NCBI GenBank assembly: GCA_964392085.1
Contig: CAYMOV010000027.1
Location: forward strand, 1 to 29,377
Source: CAYMOV01 sp964392085
GTDB taxonomy: Bacteria; Oederibacteriota; Muellerivitia; Muellerivitales; Muellerivitaceae
Length of the DNA stretch: 29,377 nucleotides
Reading direction: 5' to 3'
The number at the start of each line of letters is the position of its first letter. The stretch's first letter is position 1. Made by a program: the position numbers and the translations under genes. Shown piece by piece: positions 1 through 5,322 of this stretch. The notes below the pieces were generated by a model. It saw only the letters and a list, made by a program, of their open reading frames with translations, did no database searches and was not told the DNA's origin.

Positions 1-27
1 GTCATCAGCAAGATCTTCGGGAAGTAA
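1..27 (+). CDS. sdhB: 3' end of succinate dehydrogenase/fumarate reductase iron-sulfur subunit (partial)
   Basis: Only the last eight codons (VISKIFGK) and the stop are in the window. The identity comes from two longer copies of the same gene end further in (872-1027 and 2730-2885), whose Cys spacing C-x5-C-x3-C-P is that of the third iron-sulfur cluster of SdhB/FrdB. If the gene is intact upstream, the product would be the electron-transfer subunit of membrane complex II. The stop TAA is followed by 15 bases and then a strong terminator. This copy is probably the C-terminus of the functional gene, because it is the only one that could continue into a full gene outside the window. Confidence 0.6.
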   Translation, partial: VISKIFGK

Positions 28-42
28 CCTGAGTTAATTTGG

Positions 43-77
43 CGGCCGGTCCCCACTGGGACCGGCCGTTTTTGTTT
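43..77 (+). terminator. Rho-independent terminator of the sdhB-like gene (copy 1)
   Basis: A perfect 11-bp stem (43-53 with 58-68) with a 4-base loop CACT is followed by TTTTTGTTT. It ends the gene whose stop is at 25-27. The same hairpin, with changed loop and one wobble pair, follows the two downstream copies of this gene end. Confidence 0.9.
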
Positions 78-164
78 AACATCCTTGGAATGTCCGTCAC
101 TCAGTCGCCCCTATTCACCTTACAAAAGCGGTTAAATTCACCCGCAAAACCGACTTTCAAAGGC

Positions 165-183
165 ATAACAAGAATGTTATAGT
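165..183 (+). promoter_or_regulatory. Promoter -10 and palindromic operator of the toxin-antitoxin operon
   Basis: A perfect inverted repeat ATAACA-AGAA-TGTTAT lies at 165-180. A -10-like TATAGT (178-183) overlaps its right arm. Any protein bound to the palindrome would cover the promoter, as expected for autorepression by a HigA-type antitoxin. The -10 sits only six bases before the toxin ATG, so the message is probably leaderless or nearly so. At 17-bp spacing the -35 position is TTTCAA (155-160), a weak match. Palindrome and -10 are seen; regulation is inferred. Confidence 0.5.
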
Positions 184-189
184 ATCTTT

Positions 190-525
190 ATGAAAGTGGT
201 TTACTACCAAACGCTCTCGGGCCGTGTCCCGGTCGCGGACTTCATCCTAAACCTGTCTAAAGACGACCAATCGCTCTTTAAGACCATCACGGATGGGATT
301 GAGAGAGACGGCCTTAAATACCCTTTCGTCGTATTTAAGCACTTGGAAGGTAAGGTTTGGGAGATCAAGTTTAAGGGGTTGGATGGCTCCTACCGGGTTG
401 CTTACATCCTCATTTCCGGTCCAAGGATGGTTTGGCTCCACGCTTTTAAAAAAAAGACCCAAAAGACATCGATCCTAGACTTGGAGTTGGCCCGAAAAAG
501 GGCGAAGGAGGTTCTTTCCCAATGA
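190..525 (+). CDS. higB: HigB/Gp49-like toxin of a type II toxin-antitoxin pair
   Basis: This 111-residue protein has the layout of the RelE/ParE superfamily branch called phage-derived Gp49-like or HigB, whose characterised members cleave translated mRNA. Family-like features are the opening beta strand (KVVYYQ), the stretch GKVWEIKFKG about halfway, the core strand SYRVAYI and a basic C-terminal helix (KKKTQKT, ARKRAKEVL). The ATG at 190 has no clear Shine-Dalgarno sequence, but a -10 TATAGT ends seven bases upstream, which suggests a leaderless transcript. Its stop overlaps the start of the HTH gene (ATGA at 522-525), the usual toxin-first HigBA order. The activity is inferred from family and gene order. 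Confidence 0.8.
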   Translation: MKVVYYQTLSGRVPVADFILNLSKDDQSLFKTITDGIERDGLKYPFVVFKHLEGKVWEIKFKGLDGSYRVAYILISGPRMVWLHAFKKKTQKTSILDLELARKRAKEVLSQ

Positions 526-839
526 AAAAGATCAACGAAAAACACGTTTATGATCCGGCTCCGATCTTTCGGAAGATGATGAAGGACCCGGAAATCCGGT
601 TTTTGGCTGGAAAGCAGGAGGAAAAATTCCTGCTTGCGACTGCCATCCGTAAAGCCCGTGAAAAGGCCGGTTTGTCCCAAACGGAGCTGGCCAGGAAGAT
701 CGGGACGAAGCAGAGCGCCATTTCGCGTGTCGAAAGCGGTGTCTACAAGTCCATCCCGTCCCTGGCGTTTCTTCAGAAGGTGGCCATCGCTTGTGGCGCC
801 CACTTGGGCATTTCATTCGATTTCCGCAAGGCCGTTTAA
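522..839 (+). CDS. higA: XRE-family HTH antitoxin (HigA-like)
   Basis: A 105-residue protein with a helix-turn-helix of the Cro/C1 (XRE) type at about residues 40-95: the helix LATAIRKAREKAGLSQ, then TELARKIGTKQSAISRVESG, then a closing helix SLAFLQKVAIACGAHL. HigA antitoxins bind the partner toxin and repress their own operon. The ATG overlaps the toxin stop by four bases, so the two are translationally coupled, with a Shine-Dalgarno-like AAGGAGG at 506-512 inside the toxin gene. The stop is 32 bases before a copy of the sdhB 3' end, whose terminator probably ends this operon too. The likely operator is the palindrome at 165-180. Confidence 0.8.
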   Translation: MKKINEKHVYDPAPIFRKMMKDPEIRFLAGKQEEKFLLATAIRKAREKAGLSQTELARKIGTKQSAISRVESGVYKSIPSLAFLQKVAIACGAHLGISFDFRKAV

Positions 840-871
840 TCGGTCACTCTGGGCCATTGAAGGGCCTGACG

Positions 872-1027
872 AGCCTGGGGCTCTGCAACATCACCAAGTG
901 CTGCACCGAGGTCTGCCCCGAGTCGATCCGCATCACGGACAACGCCATCATTCCCCTCAAGGAGAGGGTGGTGGACAAGTACTACGACCCGATTCGGATG
1001 GTTATCAGCAAGATCTTCGGGAAGTGA
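872..1027 (+). pseudogene. sdhB: Duplicated 3' end of the sdhB-like gene (copy 2, 51 codons)
   Basis: The reading frame from 872 encodes SLGLCNITKCCTEVCPE and continues to IFGK and a TGA stop. It contains the third-cluster cysteines (C-x5-C-x3-C-P) of an SdhB/FrdB iron-sulfur subunit. The rest of the gene is missing: upstream is the antitoxin gene, with no start codon or ribosome site suited to this fragment. Compared with copy 3 (2730-2885), 16 of 51 codons differ and every difference is silent, and the stop codon differs too (TGA against TAA). The fragment therefore comes from a gene that was under protein-level selection, not from slow decay in place. Confidence 0.75.
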
Positions 1028-1042
1028 CTAAGGGTGTTTTGA

Positions 1043-1076
1043 CGGCCGGTCCCGATGGGGCCGGCCGTTTTTGTTT
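1043..1076 (+). terminator. Terminator following sdhB fragment copy 2
   Basis: An 11-bp stem (1043-1053 with 1057-1067, one G-T wobble) with a 3-base loop GAT is followed by TTTTTGTTT. The outer stem is the same as in the copy at 43-77, while the loop and one pair differ. It is placed to terminate the toxin-antitoxin operon upstream. Confidence 0.85.
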
Positions 1077-1424
1077 CGGGGATTTGTTCTCGTTGTTTTT
1101 GGCGTGCATCGAGAAGATCCAGAATGGATTTCAGCGCAGTTTTAGGAGGCTGGGTTTTGGAAGGAAAAAAGCGACGAACATAAAAATGCTTATTGGAACA
1201 CCTTCTACTATAACGATTGGATGTTTATGGGCGGCTGACGGGAAACATAAAGTGAATCTCCGGGTCGATTTTTATGGGCATTAGGTGTTTATCCATTCTA
1301 AAAACATGGTGTCGCTCAATCTGAAAATCCGCTTAAGTCGGCTCCTGCGATATTTGATTTGCCGTTTTATCCCGAATGGTTACCCTGTTTGTGCAGTTCG
1401 ATTGAACCCTGTCGAAGGTGGAAT
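1077..1424 (+). other. Leader region of the cassette 2 gene, no gene recognised
   Basis: About 350 bases lie between the terminator of sdhB copy 2 and the next convincing start codon. Short open frames here have no ribosome site and no recognisable product. A possible weak promoter is TTGGAA at 1157-1162 with TAAAAA at 1181-1186 (18-bp spacing), which would give a leader of over 200 bases. I see no tRNA, integrase remnant or strong hairpin. Confidence 0.3.
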
Positions 1425-2714
1425 ATGGAATGTCCCCCGGATCTCACGCCTAATACCAGTGAACTCATTCGGCGCGTTTTGGATGAACCGGATTTGGCCC
1501 CCGCGATACGGAGTCTCCCTTCGCTTGTCTTGGCGAAGCTGATTGGACACGTCGGGCTTGAGGACGCCGGGCCCATCATCGCCTTGGCAAGCCGCGAACA
1601 ATTACAACGGGTTTTCGATGAGGACTTGTGGCATAACGCCAAACCGGGCTTGCCGGAAGTTTTTGACGCCGGCCGCTTCGGCCTTTGGCTTGAGGTGATG
1701 CTGGAACTGGGGGAGGATTTCACCCTGCGGGCATTGGAATCCATGGAATCGAATTTCCTTGTGATGGCCTTTTCCCGGCTCATTTGGGTTTTAGAGAATG
1801 AATATTTGGCGAATCACATCCGGGAAGACGAGGAAGACGAAGGTTTGTTCCTGGAGAAGATCTTGGAGGCGAATCTCGGAAACGAATTCGAGCGATATTG
1901 GGCGTTGGCCAGAGAGGAATCCGTTTGGAACGCCGTCCTTGAAATTTTAACAAGTCTGGACGCCAAGAATAGCCCCTTGTTCGAAAGTCTGATGAAACGT
2001 TGCGCAGCCTTGACCTGGGAAGAGGTGGAGGAGCAGGGAGGCCTGGGAGAGGTCCTGACCCAAAGCGAGAAGCTTGGGAACGATGTAGCCGATGATCGCG
2101 ACATACGTAGGGAACGCGAAGGTTTTGTGGCCCCCTTGGAAGCGGCCGGTTTTCTGGCCCTGGCAAAGAAGGTTAATCCCGATGAGGCATTGCGTACTTC
2201 CCCAGACGATCCAGTGTTGAGTACATACATTCGTCGGGTATTGCGCGATTTTCCCTCCGAAACGCCGGGCCCTGGGGTGCCACTTATGCCTCTCCTCGCG
2301 TTAATGAAGGAAAGTGGTGTATTCCCTGAAGAGGCGAAAATCAGAATGTTGACGAAGCCAACGGCGCCGAACCGCCAAAAGGTATTCCAAGTTAGGTTAA
2401 AGCGATCATTGACCGATCTTTTCGGACGAAATCAAGTTTTGCATGGTCAGCGAATGCACGAGCTTGCTTATCTGGCTAACGTAGTGGTTTCGGGGACAAC
2501 CTTGCGCGGCAAGGCCATGCGGCCCGCTGAAGCCGCGCAAGTCGCATTGATTGCCTGCGGTATGGGTTTGGGGCATTTGAGTGCCAAAGGGAAGGGTATG
2601 AAACACCCTTTAGAAACGAATGATTGTTTGCAGCTCTTTCGAGCGGGATGGGCGCTTCTCCATCAACCTCTAGGCGTCCTGGATGAGGATAAATTAATCG
2701 ACATGATGGGATGA
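1425..2714 (+). CDS. Unknown 429-residue mostly helical protein, possibly DUF6178-like
   Basis: The start is placed at ATG 1425 because AAGGTGG lies just upstream (1415-1421); an in-frame TTG at 1359 is possible but has no ribosome site. The protein is soluble, acidic and apparently helical, with no signal peptide or membrane segment. Residues 1-130 (SLVLAKLIGHVGLEDAGPII, then ALASREQLQRVFDEDLW) recall, from memory, the family of unknown function DUF6178; this needs a profile search. A very acidic patch (REDEEDEG) lies near the middle. The C-terminal part contains a Gly/Ala-rich helix pair around VALIACGMGLGHLSAKG. It is the only gene between sdhB copies 2 and 3 and ends 15 bases before copy 3, so it behaves as a single-gene cassette. 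I cannot assign a function. Confidence 0.7.
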   Translation: MECPPDLTPNTSELIRRVLDEPDLAPAIRSLPSLVLAKLIGHVGLEDAGPIIALASREQLQRVFDEDLWHNAKPGLPEVFDAGRFGLWLEVMLELGEDFTLRALESMESNFLVMAFSRLIWVLENEYLANHIREDEEDEGLFLEKILEANLGNEFERYWALAREESVWNAVLEILTSLDAKNSPLFESLMKRCAALTWEEVEEQGGLGEVLTQSEKLGNDVADDRDIRREREGFVAPLEAAGFLALAKKVNPDEALRTSPDDPVLSTYIRRVLRDFPSETPGPGVPLMPLLALMKESGVFPEEAKIRMLTKPTAPNRQKVFQVRLKRSLTDLFGRNQVLHGQRMHELAYLANVVVSGTTLRGKAMRPAEAAQVALIACGMGLGHLSAKGKGMKHPLETNDCLQLFRAGWALLHQPLGVLDEDKLIDMMG

Positions 2715-2729
2715 CCTTTAAAGAAGAGC

Positions 2730-2885
2730 AGTTTGGGGCTCTGCAATATCACCAAGTGCTGTACCGAAGTCTGCCCCGAGTCGATCCGCATCACGGATAA
2801 CGCGATCATCCCGCTCAAAGAGCGGGTGGTGGACAAGTACTACGACCCGATCCGCATGGTCATCAGTAAGATTTTCGGGAAGTAA
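2730..2885 (+). pseudogene. sdhB: Duplicated 3' end of the sdhB-like gene (copy 3, 51 codons)
   Basis: It encodes exactly the same 51 residues as copy 2 and starts at the same codon (the Ser of SLGLCN). It differs from copy 2 by 16 silent codon changes and uses TAA as stop. Upstream of the shared first codon the two copies have no sequence in common, so the 5' boundary is sharp. The 15 bases between the end of the 429-residue gene and this fragment hold nothing else. In the 3' untranslated part this copy is closer to copy 1 (TAACC then AGTT then TTT then GCGGCCGGT) than to copy 2. Confidence 0.75.
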
Positions 2886-2900
2886 CCCAAGTTGCTTTAG

Positions 2901-2933
2901 CGGCCGGTCCCGGACGGGGCCGGCCGTTTATTT
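2901..2933 (+). terminator. Terminator following sdhB fragment copy 3
   Basis: An 11-bp stem (2901-2911 with 2916-2926, one G-T wobble) with loop GGAC is followed by a weaker T-rich tail, TTTATTT. It is homologous to the terminators at 43-77 and 1043-1076 and is positioned to end transcription of the 429-residue gene. AT-rich DNA begins immediately after it. Confidence 0.8.
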
Positions 2934-3005
2934 AATAAATGCATTAAATAGCAGTATTCTTTAAAACGAAGACAATATTTAGAATAAAACAAGACATTCA
3001 AATTG

Positions 3006-3011
3006 TATAAA
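3006..3011 (+). promoter_or_regulatory. Probable -10 box of the reverse transcriptase gene
   Basis: TATAAA ends eight bases before the reverse transcriptase ATG (3020). This would start transcription at or next to the start codon and give a leaderless message. No Shine-Dalgarno sequence precedes the ATG, which fits. No good -35 box is visible at 16-18 bp spacing, so support is modest. Confidence 0.35.
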
Positions 3012-3019
3012 CTGTCAAC

Positions 3020-4405
3020 ATGAATACCACGCGCTCGTTCTCAAAATACTTATCCAAAAGAGTCATAAAAAAACTATTTTACGATTATTTAAGTACAAAG
3101 AACGGCAAAGGAATTGATGGTTTAACAACTGAAAAATTCATTGTCGGATTGGACGATCATATTGAAGTAATTATTAGAAAATCAAAACATGGCAATTATA
3201 AATTTTCTAGATACCTTGAACTCTTAAAGTCCAAAGGCCGAGATAGCAAACCTCGCGTCATCTCATTGGCGACTGTAAGAGATAAACTGGTTTTATTGCT
3301 TATAAAAGAGTTTTTGCACTCGGTTTTTAATGATTCGGTAAATCGTAAACTTCCAAACAACTATATACGTGAAGTCAAATCCATTATTGGGAAGCCCGGA
3401 TCGAAAGATTTGTACCTATATAAAGCGGACATTACAAAATTTTATGATTCGATTAATCACGGCATATTACTTATGCGTTTGAGAAAAAGGATTAAATCAA
3501 AACGGGTTTTAATGCTAATTGATCGGTCAATGAAAAATTTAACAGTTCCACTAAACTATAAAAGAGAAAACTATCGTTTGATGATAAATGAAAAGGGTGT
3601 TCCTCAAGGTCTTTCGATTTCTAATATACTGGCTAATATATACATGGCAGGCCTTGATAAACGATTCAACGCTAAAAAGAGGGTTAAATATCTTAGGTAT
3701 GTCGACGACATTCTTTTGCTAGGAAAAAAACCAAACGTTGATAAGGCCATACAGGAATTAAAACTTAGACTTAAAGCGCTGGATTTGGAGGTAAACAAGA
3801 CAAAAGAAGATTATAAATCGGGGGTTGAAGGGCTTGAATATCTCGGGTACTTTTTAAACGATCATATGGTTACAGTGAGAAAATCAACCGTTGAAAGATT
3901 TATAAAGTCGATTTCGGCGATGTTCTCGCATTTTAAAAACAGTAAGCACAAACGTATTGAACGCCACCCTTGGTTAAATGAAAAGCTATTGAAAGCAATT
4001 TTTGTTGCGGAAATAAATGAAAAAATAACAGGCGCCATAAGTGAGAAAAAAAGATACGGCTGGATATTTTATTTCATGGAAATAAACGATCTTGGTCTTT
4101 TGTATAAACTCGATTCGATTGTGAACGAATTTTTTAAAAGGCTCCCCGAGTTTAATTATCAATCGCCAAGAGGGGTTAAGAGGTTTATAAGGGCTCATTT
4201 CGAGGCAAAATTTAATTCTGAAGGCGGGTATATTCATAACTATAACAAGTACAAGGAAATCGACCAAAAAATTGAATATTTGAGAATTATGGGTTATTTG
4301 CATCCAAAGAAACAGTATTCAGTTCCGGAAATAGAAAAGCTTTTTTTGAAGGTGCGTAAAAGGCATCTTGATCAACTCGAAGTGGATGTTGCTACAATGT
4401 CCTAG
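3020..4405 (+). CDS. Reverse transcriptase of a defence-type RT-RNA-SLATT system
   Basis: A 461-residue reverse transcriptase. Palm motifs are visible in order: motif A YKADITKFYDSI (Asp137), the VPQGLSISN block (Pro195-Gly197) and the catalytic YVDD at 227-230 (RYVDDILLLG), followed by a motif D/E region with EYLGYFLND. The C-terminal 170 residues are basic and helical, probably a thumb and RNA-binding part. No HNH, maturase X or protease domain is present, so this is not a group II intron protein. It lacks the adjacent repeats of a diversity-generating element. The order is RT, structured RNA (4405-4540), SLATT-like membrane protein. From memory this matches recently described antiviral DRT systems, particularly the type called DRT10, in which the RT copies a partner RNA. 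The gene is strongly AT-rich against its neighbours, a sign of transfer. Confidence 0.85.
   Translation: MNTTRSFSKYLSKRVIKKLFYDYLSTKNGKGIDGLTTEKFIVGLDDHIEVIIRKSKHGNYKFSRYLELLKSKGRDSKPRVISLATVRDKLVLLLIKEFLHSVFNDSVNRKLPNNYIREVKSIIGKPGSKDLYLYKADITKFYDSINHGILLMRLRKRIKSKRVLMLIDRSMKNLTVPLNYKRENYRLMINEKGVPQGLSISNILANIYMAGLDKRFNAKKRVKYLRYVDDILLLGKKPNVDKAIQELKLRLKALDLEVNKTKEDYKSGVEGLEYLGYFLNDHMVTVRKSTVERFIKSISAMFSHFKNSKHKRIERHPWLNEKLLKAIFVAEINEKITGAISEKKRYGWIFYFMEINDLGLLYKLDSIVNEFFKRLPEFNYQSPRGVKRFIRAHFEAKFNSEGGYIHNYNKYKEIDQKIEYLRIMGYLHPKKQYSVPEIEKLFLKVRKRHLDQLEVDVATMS
4368..4398 (+). promoter_or_regulatory. Candidate internal promoter for the RT-associated RNA
   Basis: TTGATC (4368-4373) and TACAAT (4393-4398) lie inside the last codons of the reverse transcriptase gene. 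The spacing of 19 bp is longer than ideal, but the -10 is good. A start seven bases after the -10 falls on base 4405, which is exactly the first base of the closing helix of the predicted RNA. The match of start site and helix end is the main support. Confidence 0.4.
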
Positions 4406-4540
4406 GCGCCACTCTTCCCTAACGGGAAGTTCCCGACTTCGTGTCGTGAGCTGCGGTAATCTTTACCTTCTTCGAAGGGTTCTAATTTCAGGGACTTGGT
4501 GTTCCTGAGAATTTGGAATGTGAGCTTAAAGGGTGGCGCC
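4405..4540 (+). ncRNA. Structured noncoding RNA between RT and SLATT genes
   Basis: The 107 bases between the RT stop and the first possible SLATT start, plus about 30 more, fold into a closed domain. The ends GGCGCCAC (4405-4412) and GTGGCGCC (4533-4540) form a perfect closing helix that can extend two pairs further. Inside are hairpins 4414-4419/4424-4429 (loop TAAC), 4434-4437/4443-4446, 4466-4470/4474-4478 (which competes with GGTAA/TTACC at 4455-4467) and a 10-bp stem 4486-4495/4501-4510 with loop TTGGT. The domain starts on the last base of the RT stop codon and ends 23 bases before the preferred SLATT start. In defence-associated RT systems such an RNA serves as template and scaffold; that role is inferred here. 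Confidence 0.65.
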
Positions 4541-4563
4541 ATATATTTACGAGGTGTACGACG

Positions 4564-5169
4564 TTGAAGAACACGAGCAAAAAATTTGTTAACGACTTAA
4601 TAACGAAAATGTGGATTACACGGGGCTCAAGATTTAATGCATATCGACGATTAAAAAACAGAAGCAGCTTGTCAATAGTTACAATAACGCTTTTTTCCGT
4701 CTTGATACTTATGGTGTCAATTGCTAGCCGGTTTCAAAATCTATCTTTAAGTTTTGGGCGTTCTGATAGTCTCGACTATTTACTCGTATCACTAACGGTG
4801 ATTTTATTAGTACTGAGCATATTAGAAAATGGACAGAATTATATGCTTAGAGCTGATAGGTTGTTTCAAAGCGCAAATGACATTTCGGAACAATATGATG
4901 AATTGAGAAATAGGGCAAGCGGGAACAAGTCCATAAGTGCCTCTTATTTTAAACAGAAGGTTAATGCCTATTACGCAATTTTGAGGCGCTGTCCCGAAAA
5001 CCATGAACCATTAGATATGTTTTACTTTAAAGCTAATAACCCCGAAGAATTCAAAATGAATTACGCCGTAAAAATATATCGAACCGTTTCGTACTATTTA
5101 TTCGGATATTTTTTATATTGGCTATTAATCGTTCTTGAGGCAGTAGTTATAAAAGTTGTGTTTTTTTAG
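4564..5169 (+). CDS. SLATT-like membrane protein, probable effector of the RT system
   Basis: The start is set at TTG 4564, since GAGGTG (4551-4556) lies seven bases upstream; an earlier in-frame TTG at 4513 lies inside the RNA helix and has no ribosome site. The 201-residue protein has a basic N-terminus (MITKMWITRGSRF region). Two close membrane segments follow (SIVTITLFSVLILMVSIA and YLLVSLTVILLVLSIL), then a long amphipathic helix with YDELRNRASG and YYAILRRCPENH, and a third hydrophobic C-terminal segment (YLFGYFLYWLLIVL). Two membrane helices plus a long helix is the SLATT pattern, a family proposed to act as membrane pore-forming effectors in bacterial conflict systems. The AT-rich composition matches the RT gene, so the two moved together. 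Function is inferred from family and neighbour. Confidence 0.7.
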   Translation: MKNTSKKFVNDLITKMWITRGSRFNAYRRLKNRSSLSIVTITLFSVLILMVSIASRFQNLSLSFGRSDSLDYLLVSLTVILLVLSILENGQNYMLRADRLFQSANDISEQYDELRNRASGNKSISASYFKQKVNAYYAILRRCPENHEPLDMFYFKANNPEEFKMNYAVKIYRTVSYYLFGYFLYWLLIVLEAVVIKVVFF

Positions 5170-5322
5170 AAATGATTAAAGACTCGGGCCAATGGGCTTT
5201 TGTTAAATAGATGAATTGAGGAATACGATAATTAAGCTGTTTTTGCACTGCTGTTGATTGGACCAGGACCTCCAAAGCCTCGAGGTGGTATAACAACCCT
5301 ATCAAGCCATCCGAGGTTTGGG

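Noticed and set aside
1193..1214. TTGGAA and TATAAC as a promoter for the 429-residue gene
   Set aside because: The spacing is only 10 bases, too short for a sigma70-type promoter.
4417..4423. CCCTAAC in the RT-associated RNA, resembling part of a telomerase RNA template
   Set aside because: It occurs once, in the loop of a small hairpin, without the one-and-a-half repeat needed for a telomere-type template. Chance is the simplest explanation.
3020..4540. Retron or group II intron
   Set aside because: Retron RNA normally lies upstream of the RT, and no msr/msd-type paired ends with a branching G were found there. No maturase or endonuclease domain and no intron-like domain V fold were seen.
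1..5322. Classical genomic island with tRNA attachment site and integrase
   Set aside because: I saw no tRNA gene and no tyrosine or serine recombinase. The repeated element is a protein gene end.
5170..5322. A fourth copy of the sdhB end after the SLATT gene
   Set aside because: The sequence was compared by eye with the 3' end and terminator; no match to the CNITKCC-coding region or the CGGCCGGT stem was found.
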